Below, in pieces: positions 53,650-63,730 of a stretch of DNA of 64,000 bases. This DNA is from Mitsuaria sp. 7. GTDB lineage: Bacteria > Pseudomonadota > Gammaproteobacteria > Burkholderiales > Burkholderiaceae_C. Each line of letters starts with the position of its first letter. The stretch's first letter is position 1. The DNA lies in NCBI RefSeq assembly GCF_001653795.1, contig NZ_CP011514.1:62001-126000 (forward strand), written 5' to 3'. The translations under genes were made by a program, and so were the position numbers. The notes beneath the pieces are model-generated. The model had not been told where the DNA came from. It ran no database searches and worked only from the letters and a program-made list of their open reading frames with translations.

Positions 53650-55089
53650 TCACGGCTTGACGGGCGGAAGGGTCTTGACCGGTTGCGCGGGCACTGACGT
53701 CGATGTCGATGTCGATGTCGGTTGCGGCGCCGGCGCGGCATTCAGCAGCGTGTTCACGGATGCCAGCTCGGACTCGCCGAGCGCGCCGGCCGCCTGCTGC
53801 AGCAGCAGCTTGGACAGCACGTAGCGGTGGCGCGCCTGCTCCCAGGCGTTGCGGGCGTTGCTCTGCGTCTGGATCGACAGCAGCAGGTCGGTCAGCGTGC
53901 GCAGGCCGAGGTCCAGGCCGCTGCGCGTCGAGGCCAGCGCCTTCTCGGCGGCCTGCACCGCGGCGCCGGCGGTGCGCATCTGGCTCAGCGCGGACAGCAC
54001 CGCCTGGTACTGGGCCTGCGTCTCGCGCGTCATGGATCGGCGCGCGCTTTCGAGGTCGTCGCGCAACTGCTCGCGCTGGTAGATCGCCTGGCGCTTCTGC
54101 GACTCGGTCGCGCCGCCGGCGAAGATCGGGATCGTCAGCTTCAGGCCGACGGTCGTCGTGTAGCGGCCGGCGTCCTGCGGCGCGACGGCCGGGCCGGACA
54201 GGCGTTGGCCGTCGAGGCCCGCGCTCAAGGTCGGCAGGTGCGCGGCGCGCGCGGCGGCGACGCGCTGGTCCCCGGCGCTCACCGCCAGCGCGGCGGCCTG
54301 CAGCGACGGGTTGTCGCGCAGCGCCTGCGTCACCCAGGCTTCGGGATCGGCCGGGTCGGGCATCACCATCGCGAGGTCGGGCGCGAGCGGCTTGAGTTCG
54401 CCCGGCATGCGGCCGGTGATCTGCGCGAGCGCCTGGCGCGCGTCCAGGAGATCCTCGCGCACCGAGGCCGTGGTGCCGCGCGCGAGCTCGTAATACGCGC
54501 GGCTCTGCTCGACGTCGAGCGAGGCGGACAGCTGCACGTTGAAGCGCGACTGCGCCTGCGCGACCTGCTGGCCGTACACGTCCTCGATCGCCTGCGCGGT
54601 CTGCAGCGTGGCCTGCGCGGTCAGCACGCCGAAGTAGGCGCGGGCGACGCGGGCGCACAGGTCGGCTTCCGCCGCGCGCACGCGGGCGTCCTCGGCGGTG
54701 GCCAGCGTCTTGGCCGCGTCCCAGCTGCGCAGCCGGCTCAGGTCGACGAGGACCTGGTTCAGGCTGTGCGTCAGCTGGTGCTGGCGGCCGTCGTCGCGGA
54801 CGTGGGATTCGCTCAGCTGCGCGGACCACTGCGGCAGCAGCTGCGCGCGGGCCTGGACGGCGAGCTCCTGCTGCTCGCCGCGCACGGCGCGCGCGCCGGC
54901 CAGCAGGGGGTCGGCGGAGCGGGCCTGCGCGTAGATCTCCAGCAGGTCCTCGGCGGCGGCCGGCAGGCAGCAGCCGGCGCAGAGCAGGGCCGCCGCGATC
55001 GCCGGGAGCCGGACCATCGTCGACAGCACCGAACGCGACCGATGCGTCGAGCGTGCCGGATGATCCGGGTGCATCGAATGCGCCGACAC
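53650..55089 (-). CDS. TolC-family outer-membrane efflux channel
   Basis: A 479-residue TolC/OMF protein with two repeats of the helical barrel (DLLEIYAQARSADPLLAGARAV start; SNARNAWEQARHRYVLSKLLL near the end). The mature part begins after PAAAED. The best start is GTG 55089, with GGAG seven bases upstream. The signal sequence (RLPAIAAALLCAGCCLPAAA) begins later, so ATG 55017 is an alternative that gives a compact signal peptide. A Cys near the cleavage site could allow lipid attachment, as in some OMF proteins. It completes an adaptor-ATPase-channel-permease export line. Confidence 0.9.
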   Translation of the reverse strand: MSAHSMHPDHPARSTHRSRSVLSTMVRLPAIAAALLCAGCCLPAAAEDLLEIYAQARSADPLLAGARAVRGEQQELAVQARAQLLPQWSAQLSESHVRDDGRQHQLTHSLNQVLVDLSRLRSWDAAKTLATAEDARVRAAEADLCARVARAYFGVLTAQATLQTAQAIEDVYGQQVAQAQSRFNVQLSASLDVEQSRAYYELARGTTASVREDLLDARQALAQITGRMPGELKPLAPDLAMVMPDPADPEAWVTQALRDNPSLQAAALAVSAGDQRVAAARAAHLPTLSAGLDGQRLSGPAVAPQDAGRYTTTVGLKLTIPIFAGGATESQKRQAIYQREQLRDDLESARRSMTRETQAQYQAVLSALSQMRTAGAAVQAAEKALASTRSGLDLGLRTLTDLLLSIQTQSNARNAWEQARHRYVLSKLLLQQAAGALGESELASVNTLLNAAPAPQPTSTSTSTSVPAQPVKTLPPVKP

Positions 55090-55136
55090 CGGTGATCTCC
55101 TCGAAGGGAAGGGCAGTCTCATGGTCGGGCGCAGGC

Positions 55137-55877
<741 letters not shown>

Positions 55878-55979
55878 GAGGTTCCTCGCGAACGTTGAAG
55901 GGTGGAATTCGTTGAAGGGAAGCGTGGGATCGGGCGTCGGCCGACGGGGCGGGCAGGCGTGTCGCTCAGGGGCTCAGCC

Positions 55980-57248
55980 TCACGGACTCAAGGTCACGCG
56001 CTCGGCGCCCTCGAAGGACTGCGTGCCGGAGACGATGACCTGCTCGCCGGGCTTGAGGCCTTCCAGGATCTCGACCTTGGACAGGCTCTGCGCGCCCAGG
56101 CGGATCGGGCGCTTGACCGCCTGGCCGTCCTGCACGACGTAGACGAAGCGGCCGCCGCCGTCCTCGACGAAGCTGCCGCGCGCGACGGTCAGCACCTTGT
56201 CGCGCTTGTCCAGCAGCACGCGCACCGACAGGCGCTGGTTCTGACGGAGCTGATCGGGCGTGGCGCCGTCGAAGCGCAGCCGCGCGGCGACCTCGTTGTT
56301 GACGACTTCCGGCGACACCGTGCTGACCAGGCCCTTCCACTGCCGGCCGTTGCCGGAGATCTCGCCGGGCATGCCAATGGCGAGGTCGCGGGCGAAGCTC
56401 TCGGGCACCTGCATCTGCACTTCCAGCGCGGTCAGATCGACGACGGTGAGCAGGCCCACGCCGGCCGCGACGTTGGCGCGTTCGGCCACGAGCAACTGGC
56501 CGACCTGGCCGTCCACCGGCGAGTGCAGCTCGAGTTCGGCGACCTGGCGCTCCAGGTCCTTCACCAGCAGCTGCTGGCGCTGCAGCGCCTGCTGCTTGGA
56601 CTGGAGTTCGAACTTCAGGCTGTCGTCCTTGAGGCCGAGGCCGGCCTGCGCGTGGGCGGCGGTGATGCGGGCCTTCTCCATCGCGTCGCGGGCCTTCTCG
56701 ACCTGCATGCCGGCGACGGCGCCGGCGTCGAAGGCCTTGGTCTGGCGGTCGAGGTCATTGCGCGCGGTCTGCAGGTCGATCGCGGCGTTCTCATACGCGG
56801 AGCGCAGGGCGGCGCGCTGCTCGCGGCCGTCGACCTCGGCGCGCAGCGCTTCGGTCCGCAGCGCGTCGGCGTTGCTCTGCTCCTGGGCCAGCTTGGCGCG
56901 CAGGTCGGGGCTGTCGATGACGCCGAGCAACTGGTTCTTCGCGACCTTGTCGCCGGCCTTCACCTTGAGCACCAGGTTGCCGCCGTGCAGCGCGTAGACG
57001 GTGGGGCTCATCGCGGCGACGACCTTGCCTTCACCGGCGACATCACGCACCAGCGGTCCGATCTCGACGGGGGCCACCGACAGGCGTTGCAGGCTGACCG
57101 AGTTGCCGCTGCCCAGCATCCGTTGCACGGCGGGCGCGGCGGCGAACGCGGCGATCAGCAGTCCCGCGCCGGCCAGCGCCAGCCAGAGGCGGCGGCGTCC
57201 CTTGGGGCGGGCGAGGGGAACGTCCTGTGCGGAGGTGTCGCGAATCAT
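55980..57248 (-). CDS. Periplasmic adaptor (HlyD/RND-MFP-type)
   Basis: A 422-residue membrane-fusion protein. One N-terminal span (WLALAGAGLLIAAFAAAP) is followed by a lipoyl/barrel-sandwich half (LVLKVKAGDKVAKNQLLGVIDSP) and a long coiled-coil hairpin (about 115-235, AQEQSNADALRTEALRAEVDG and on). The second lipoyl half is HSPVDGQVGQLLVAERANV, followed by beta-barrel and membrane-proximal domains. It is MacA-like in layout. It is the first gene of the export operon. The sigma-54-type promoter ends 46 bases before its ATG. Confidence 0.92.
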   Translation of the reverse strand: MIRDTSAQDVPLARPKGRRRLWLALAGAGLLIAAFAAAPAVQRMLGSGNSVSLQRLSVAPVEIGPLVRDVAGEGKVVAAMSPTVYALHGGNLVLKVKAGDKVAKNQLLGVIDSPDLRAKLAQEQSNADALRTEALRAEVDGREQRAALRSAYENAAIDLQTARNDLDRQTKAFDAGAVAGMQVEKARDAMEKARITAAHAQAGLGLKDDSLKFELQSKQQALQRQQLLVKDLERQVAELELHSPVDGQVGQLLVAERANVAAGVGLLTVVDLTALEVQMQVPESFARDLAIGMPGEISGNGRQWKGLVSTVSPEVVNNEVAARLRFDGATPDQLRQNQRLSVRVLLDKRDKVLTVARGSFVEDGGGRFVYVVQDGQAVKRPIRLGAQSLSKVEILEGLKPGEQVIVSGTQSFEGAERVTLSP

Positions 57249-57294
57249 GAAGGTGTCCGGGTGCGGCGTCGTGTGATCGATGCCGCACTTGTTC

Positions 57295-57309
57295 GCAAGC
57301 GGCGTGCCA
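57295..57309 (-). promoter_or_regulatory. Sigma-54 (-24/-12) promoter of the export operon
   Basis: Read on the minus strand: TGGCACG-CCGC-TTGC, with exactly ten bases between the GG and GC dinucleotides. Only the base after TTGC (G) departs from the consensus TGGCACG-N4-TTGCW. The predicted start is near 57283, about 35 bases before the adaptor ATG. This is the clearest regulatory site in the window and matches the sigma-54 activator encoded in the same cluster. Confidence 0.92.
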
Positions 57310-57373
57310 CCTGGCGGAGCCGTCGAATTCCTTTTCAGATCAACGGGTTGTCGCGGGACGCCGGGCGAAGATC

Positions 57374-57443
57374 AGTGTCCGCGGACACTCCGCGGACGCC
57401 GGGTGGACAGACCCGGACACCGCCGCGACCCTGCGAACGGACA
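57374..57443. promoter_or_regulatory. Candidate enhancer (activator-binding) sites for the sigma-54 promoter
   Basis: A 16-bp perfect palindrome AGTGTCCGCGGACACT at 57374-57389 is centred about 98 bases upstream of the predicted start, a normal distance for an NtrC-type activator. Further half-sites CGGACA occur at 57414-57419 and 57438-57443, and a related TCCGCGGAC at 57389-57397. Symmetric sites fit the Fis-type helix-turn-helix of the cluster regulator. Binding is inferred. Confidence 0.7.
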
Positions 57444-57572
57444 TCCTCTGGGCAGGGCGCCCAATGGCCTGCAGGCGCAAGCGGCGGCACGTCGCTCTGC
57501 ATGCCCGCGCCATGGTCTGCCGCCCGACCCGCCAGGACACTGGCGGCTTGTCCCACCCTCTGGAGTTTTGCC

Positions 57573-58055
57573 GTGCGCCTGTCCTTGATCCTCGAGGAAC
57601 TGTTCAACGCTGCGCCGCCGCCGCCGTTCGTTCCCAATGCGTTTTCGCCCTTCTACGGACTTTTCGGACTCAACCTTTTCGGATACGGATCCATCGGTCA
57701 CACCTCCTGGCTCACGTCCAAGCCAGCGACCTGTGACGTCGGGCCCTACGCGGCGCCGTTCGGCCTGTCGAGCAGATGCGAGGACACGGTCACTGCGAGC
57801 GATCGTGAGTTCGAGCTGGTGCGGGACGCTTTCACTTCGGCGTTCCGCGGGGTGGCTGCGTGGGCGGCCCAGCAGCAGGCGACGACGCATGACAAATCCA
57901 TCGATGCGAAAGCAGCGGATCTGCCGCCTATCCTCATCAAGGAAACGCCGGACATGTTCCGTCAGTCGACGGCGGCGTCTGACCTTGTGGGGACGGGGGG
58001 CGTGCCGGCCGGATTGGGGGACACGACGTTCGTCCCCGGCAATTCGCCGATCTGA
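57573..58055 (+). CDS. Unknown 160-residue protein divergent from the export operon
   Basis: Starts at GTG 57573 with GGAG seven bases upstream (an ATG at 57501 lacks a ribosome-binding site). The N-terminus is RLSLILEELFNAAPPPPFVP, followed by an aromatic/Gly stretch (FSPFYGLFGLNLFGYGS), two Cys residues (TCDVG and RCEDT), a helical middle (DREFELVRDAFTSAFRGVAAW) and a Gly/Thr-rich tail. There is no classic signal peptide and no family I recognise. Third-position GC is lower than in neighbouring genes, hinting at a different origin. A perfect hairpin follows the stop at once. It could be a product or accessory of the export system (inference from position only). Confidence 0.6.
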   Translation: MRLSLILEELFNAAPPPPFVPNAFSPFYGLFGLNLFGYGSIGHTSWLTSKPATCDVGPYAAPFGLSSRCEDTVTASDREFELVRDAFTSAFRGVAAWAAQQQATTHDKSIDAKAADLPPILIKETPDMFRQSTAASDLVGTGGVPAGLGDTTFVPGNSPI

Positions 58056-58090
58056 GCCGGACGCCGCGCGTCCGGCAGGACGCTCGTCCT
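58056..58090. terminator. Two adjacent hairpins between convergent genes
   Basis: First: nine-bp arms GCCGGACGC (58056-58064) and GCGTCCGGC (58068-58076), loop CGC, starting right after the TGA of the unknown gene. Second: AGGACG (58077-58082) and CGTCCT (58085-58090), followed by TTTA on the plus strand. They lie directly before the glnS stop, so they can end both transcripts. Confidence 0.75.
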
Positions 58091-59920
<1,830 letters not shown>

Positions 59921-60164
59921 CGATGGGTGAAGTCTCGAAGAGAGGCGGATGATTCTACGTGGGGGCAGGCGAGGCCTTCCTGGAGATGGGTTGTTCGTGT
60001 CGCGGGCCGTGGTCGTCGTCTGGCGATCGCTGCTGACTCATTTGAATCGGGGCCTCCCGCTGATGGGCCGCAGGTGGCGGCGATATCGCGAACGTGGAAG
60101 TCATGGCGCTGAACAGCAGGCGCTTCCAGACTGCGAGGTTTCCATCAGACAACCCGACACGCCG

Positions 60165-60746
60165 ATGCGACCTTCCGACGCCATGCCGCCCCTGCACATC
60201 CTCTCCGCGCAAGCGCAAGACCCGCGCAAACGCCGCGTCGTCGACGACGAAGAAACCGCTGAGCAGTCACCTCCGCCAGCGCTGTCCGGCGAGCCCGACA
60301 CCGAGCGACAGGACGGCGCGGAGCCGGAGGTCACGCACCCCGTTGCCGGGGGAGCTGATGGTGCCGACGGTGCGGATGGTGCCGATGGCTCGACCGGGAA
60401 CACCGTTGCCGCCCTCGTGACGTGGGTGACGGGCGCTACGCTGACCGCGGGCTCGGTGACTTTTCTGGCGGGAGGCTCGGACCGGGGCGGTTCGCACAGT
60501 CCGCGAACGGATCCGACGCCGACGCCGACGATGCCAATACCGGCCCCTCCGCAGGAGCAGAAGCCGGATCTGCCACCACCACAGATGTCGGACCTCCCGC
60601 CCGACGAGGGGACGGCGCAGAGTTACCTCCAGCACGCACAGGCGAGCAGGAACGAGTCCGACGTCGACCACCAGATCCTGGTCACCGCGACACACGGTAC
60701 GGACCTGACGATCCACCTGGCGAATGGCGGGACCTTCGTGATCTGA
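60165..60746 (+). CDS. Unknown protein with one hydrophobic segment and GAD repeats
   Basis: A 193-residue open frame with strong G/C third-position bias, so probably a real gene. The N-terminal part is charged (QAQDPRKRRVVDDEETAEQ) and includes four GAD-type triplets (GGADGADGADGADG). One hydrophobic segment (NTVAALVTWVTGATLTAGSV) is followed by a Pro-rich region (TDPTPTPTMPIPAPP) and a short folded-looking tail (DHQILVTATHGTDLTIHLAN). No ribosome-binding site is obvious, so ATG 60165, ATG 60183 or an upstream start at 60063 are all possible. No family is recognised. The 244 bases from glnS hold no other gene. It is convergent with the LytTR gene. Confidence 0.5.
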   Translation: MRPSDAMPPLHILSAQAQDPRKRRVVDDEETAEQSPPPALSGEPDTERQDGAEPEVTHPVAGGADGADGADGADGSTGNTVAALVTWVTGATLTAGSVTFLAGGSDRGGSHSPRTDPTPTPTMPIPAPPQEQKPDLPPPQMSDLPPDEGTAQSYLQHAQASRNESDVDHQILVTATHGTDLTIHLANGGTFVI

Positions 60747-60798
60747 CGCTGCTGGGGGACACGCGCGGGACCGTGCAGGAACGCGCGCTCATGGAGCG

Positions 60799-61689
60799 TC
60801 ACATCGCCCGGAACAGGTGGCTGTACATCCGGCTCACCGCGAGCTTCTCCGGCCGGCGGCGCAGCCGCAGCGTCAGCTTGCCGGTGTCGTCGCGGAGCAC
60901 GCGCTCGATCGCGTCCACGTGCACGATGTGGCCGCGGTGCACCTGCCAGAACCGGTTCGCGTCGAGCTGCGGCAGCAGTTCGCGCAGCGAGATCCGCACC
61001 AGGTACTCCTGGTCGGCGGTCATCACGCGCACGTACTTGTCCGCGGCCTCCAGGTAGACCACGTCGTCGACCGGCACCAGCACGATGGACTCGCCCACAC
61101 CGACCTGAAGATGGCGCAACGTCGCTGCCGCGCCGGCCGCGGCAGCGGTGGCGGCGGAAGCACCGGACGACGTCGCGGCGTCCGCCGGCGCTCCGCCGGT
61201 CGTTGCAGTCGTTGCAGTCGTTGCAGTCGTTGCGACACCCAGCAGACCGCGCAGCTGCTCGATGGCCGATGCCAGCGCCGCCGGCGGTTGTTGCCGCTGC
61301 GCGAGCGCCGTCTTCAATCGCGAGACCGTCTGCGCGAGCCGCTCGCGCTGCACGGGCTTGAGCACGTAGTCCACCGCCGCGCGGTCGAAGGCCTGCAGCG
61401 CGAACTGGTCGTAGGCGGTCACGAAGACCAGCAGCGGGAACGGCGTGCCGCCGGCCGCCGTGTCGTCCCAGTCGTCGGCGAGCTGCGCCGCGGCTTCCAG
61501 GCCCGTCATGCCGGGCATGCGGATGTCGAAGAAGCAGACGTCGGGCCGATGCCGCAGCGTCGACGTCACGGCCTCCTCGCCGTGCGCGGCCATCGCCACG
61601 ACCTCCAGCTCGGGCCAGAGCGCCTTCAGTTCCTGCCGCAGGTGCGCGGCCAGCAGTTCTTCGTCTTCGGCGATCAGGGCGGTGGGCAT
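60799..61689 (-). CDS. LytTR-family response regulator
   Basis: A 296-residue protein. The receiver domain has Asp55 in CFFDIRMPG and Lys in YVLKPVQRERL. A long low-complexity linker (about 150-190, TATTATTATT, then Ala/Ser-rich) leads to a LytTR DNA-binding domain (VDDVVYLEAADKYVRVMT, FWQVHRGHIVHVDAI, LRLRRRPEKLAVSRMYSHLF). It is paired with the LytS-type kinase gene 30 bases upstream. Such pairs control envelope, surface or carbon-uptake genes. The targets here are unknown. Confidence 0.93.
   Translation of the reverse strand: MPTALIAEDEELLAAHLRQELKALWPELEVVAMAAHGEEAVTSTLRHRPDVCFFDIRMPGMTGLEAAAQLADDWDDTAAGGTPFPLLVFVTAYDQFALQAFDRAAVDYVLKPVQRERLAQTVSRLKTALAQRQQPPAALASAIEQLRGLLGVATTATTATTATTGGAPADAATSSGASAATAAAAGAAATLRHLQVGVGESIVLVPVDDVVYLEAADKYVRVMTADQEYLVRISLRELLPQLDANRFWQVHRGHIVHVDAIERVLRDDTGKLTLRLRRRPEKLAVSRMYSHLFRAM
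61202..61234 (-). repeat. 9-base tandem repeat in the LytTR linker
   Basis: GTTGCAGTC repeats about three and a half times (read on the plus strand), coding on the minus strand for the ATT-type tripeptide series in VATTATTATTATT. It lies between the receiver and DNA-binding domains, so unit changes would only alter linker length. Confidence 0.8.
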
Positions 61690-61719
61690 GGATGAGTTCT
61701 CCAGAAAGGACGGATGGCT

Positions 61720-62913
61720 TCAGCGAGTGACGCAGGGGCCGGACCCGGACGCTGATCCGGATGCATCTCTGGATGCATTCCCGAGTGCATTTCCGGATAT
61801 GGCCACGGGCGCGGGCAGGGGCATGCGGATCCTCGCCCGCGTGCCGCCGCCTGCCGGGCGCGAGAGGTCCAGCCGGGTGAGCTCCAGCCGCGCCTGCGGC
61901 CCGCAGGCGACGGCCAGCCGGTCCCGCACCTGCACCGTGCCGAAGCCGCCCTCCGGCGACCGCGCCGCCTCGGCGTCGAAGCCCGCGCCGTCGTCCTCGA
62001 CGTCCAGCAACAACTGACCCTCGGCCTCGGTCGCCCGCACCCGCAGCGTGCCGCCGACTACGTGCGGCTCCAGGCCGTGCTTGATGGCGTTCTCCACCAG
62101 CGGCTGCAGCAGCAGCGGCGGCACGGGCACCTCGCGCAGCGCCTCCGGCAGTTCGAACTGGAAGCGCAGCCGCGACCCCATCCGGACCTGCATCAGCGCC
62201 AGGTAGTCGGCGATGCGGGCGAACTCCTCCTTCAGCGGATGGCGCTCGGCGCGGGACGCCGACAGCGTCGCGCGCAGGAAGGCGATCAGGTGGTCCAGCA
62301 TCGCCTGCGCCCGCTCCGCGTCCATCCCGATCAGCACCCGCAGGTTGGCCAGCGTGTTGAACAGCATGTGCGGCTCCAGCTGCGATTCGAGCAGCCGCAG
62401 CTGCGTCTCGGCGGCCTGGCGGCGCAGCGTCTCGGCGCGCGCCTCGGCGGCCGCGATGCGGTGGCGCGACAGGAAGAACAGCGTCGCGCCGAAGCCGGGG
62501 ATCAGCGCGATCACCATCACGCTGAACACGCGGCGCAGGGGGCTGGAGAGCAGGCTCTTCTCCTGCAGGCCGGTCACCATGTTGCCGGCCTCCACGCCCA
62601 GGCTGTAGCCGATCAGGGTGCCCAGCAGCAGGCACAGCACCATCAGCGGCCAGCCCGGCCAGTCGAAGGGCTCGGCCGGTGCGCGGCCGAAGCGGTCCAG
62701 CAGCCGCCAGCGGATCCAGCCCAGCCCGTAGCGCAGCACGTTGATGCTGGCGGCGCAGAACAGCGAGATGAAGAAGCAGTAGATCAGCGTCGGGCGCAGG
62801 GGCTGGTTGAAGATGGCCACCAGCGACAGGGAGACCACCACCGTCAGCGTCAGCACGATGAGCACGTGCCGGAGGATCCAGCGCACGGGCGGGGAGAGGG
62901 GCAGGGGGCTCAT
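61720..62913 (-). CDS. LytS/YehU-type sensor histidine kinase
   Basis: A 397-residue membrane kinase with four spans in the first about 155 residues. A His_kinase domain has the phospho-acceptor His in LRLLESQLEPHMLFNTLANLR. The ATPase domain has PPLLLQPLVENAIKHGLEP, DVEDDGAGFD and GFGTVQVRDRLA. The usual Asn in the QxxPHFLFN motif is kept, but Phe is Met (PHMLFN). The last 25 residues are a Gly/Ser/Ala repeat (GNASRDASGSASGSG). It is co-transcribed with the LytTR regulator. Confidence 0.92.
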   Translation of the reverse strand: MSPLPLSPPVRWILRHVLIVLTLTVVVSLSLVAIFNQPLRPTLIYCFFISLFCAASINVLRYGLGWIRWRLLDRFGRAPAEPFDWPGWPLMVLCLLLGTLIGYSLGVEAGNMVTGLQEKSLLSSPLRRVFSVMVIALIPGFGATLFFLSRHRIAAAEARAETLRRQAAETQLRLLESQLEPHMLFNTLANLRVLIGMDAERAQAMLDHLIAFLRATLSASRAERHPLKEEFARIADYLALMQVRMGSRLRFQFELPEALREVPVPPLLLQPLVENAIKHGLEPHVVGGTLRVRATEAEGQLLLDVEDDGAGFDAEAARSPEGGFGTVQVRDRLAVACGPQARLELTRLDLSRPAGGGTRARIRMPLPAPVAISGNALGNASRDASGSASGSGPCVTR

Positions 62914-62935
62914 GGGGGCGGAGTGTCGCGCAGGC

Positions 62936-63454
62936 TCAGGCCGTGACGGCGTCGGGCGTCTGGGGGCGGTGCGACAGGATGTTGATGGCCCGGCCCAGGA
63001 AGGCGCCGCTGAACAGGCCGAAGGCGGCGCTGAAGCTGAGCGCGTAGACGGTGTGGTGGGCGTAGTCCGGGTGCAGCGCCAGGCTCATGCCCGAGGCGAA
63101 CTTCAGCACGAAGATGCCCATCATCAGCGCCATCGGCACCCAGCTGCCGGGGACGAGGAAGCGGCGGCTGACGGCGTCGTAGCGCACGTTGCCGGGCCAG
63201 CGCAGGGCGCGCAGGACCAGCACGCCGGCGACGATGCCGGCGAGCCAGGCCAGGCCCGGCAGGCCGTCCAGGCCGAAGCTCTTCTCCACGCCCCAGGCGC
63301 CGAACACCAGCCACAGTGCCGGCAGCACGATCAGGCGCTTGGCGCGCACGGCGGTGGCGGTGCTCTGCTTGATGCCGAAGTAGGTGATCATCGCCAGGAT
63401 CGCCCAGACGAAGCCGGGGATGTGGGACAGGATCTGAAGCGGGGTGGGGTGCAT
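62936..63454 (-). CDS. Small integral membrane protein, DUF6622-like
   Basis: A 172-residue protein with four to five hydrophobic segments, beginning MHPTPLQILSHIPGFVWAIL. The LSHTP-like start, a Lys-Arg loop after the first span pair (TAVRAKRLIVLPALW), and FASGMSLALHPDY are features of a family of unannotated membrane proteins common in Burkholderiales. GGAG lies six bases before ATG. It ends 22 bases before the kinase gene start on the same strand, so it may be transcribed with it. Confidence 0.75.
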   Translation of the reverse strand: MHPTPLQILSHIPGFVWAILAMITYFGIKQSTATAVRAKRLIVLPALWLVFGAWGVEKSFGLDGLPGLAWLAGIVAGVLVLRALRWPGNVRYDAVSRRFLVPGSWVPMALMMGIFVLKFASGMSLALHPDYAHHTVYALSFSAAFGLFSGAFLGRAINILSHRPQTPDAVTA

Positions 63455-63677
63455 GGCGGGCTCCGTGAGGCGGTGCGTTGTCGATGGACGGACTGTCTCG
63501 AAACGGAGTTCCCGTGCCCAGCACCGGGCGACAAAGCGCCAAAAACCGGCGCGAACGGCCTCAGTACGTCGCCACCCGAAGTCCTCGGTCGCAAAACCGT
63601 GGCAGGACGGCGCCGTTTGGGGACGGCAGGTCGCAGGGTTAATGAGATGGTCACCCCCATCTCCTTTTTGCCTAGAG

Positions 63678-63705
63678 CACCCCGGTGACGTAAGTTGCCG
63701 GGGTG
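63678..63705. repeat. Inverted repeat near the start of the IS110-type element
   Basis: Eight-bp arms CACCCCGG (63678-63685) and CCGGGGTG (63698-63705). It lies 26 bases before the transposase ATG. It may be a subterminal repeat of an IS110/IS1111-type element or a terminator guarding the transposase gene. The left IS boundary is not determined. The 276 bases from 63455 to 63730 otherwise show no gene. Confidence 0.55.
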
Positions 63706-63730
63706 TTCTTCTTCTGTGGCGGAGGTCATC

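Noticed and set aside
51616..53697. A 693-codon plus-strand open frame over the permease genes
   Set aside because: Antisense shadow: the minus-strand products have clear FtsX-type spans and motifs, while this frame gives only His/Arg/Gln-rich sequence.
57501..57572. A longer start (ATG 57501) for the unknown protein, and a second -24/-12 promoter for it near 57487
   Set aside because: The ATG lacks a ribosome-binding site. The GGCACG...TGC sequence has 11 instead of 10 bases between GG and GC and poor matches, so it is not a credible sigma-54 promoter.
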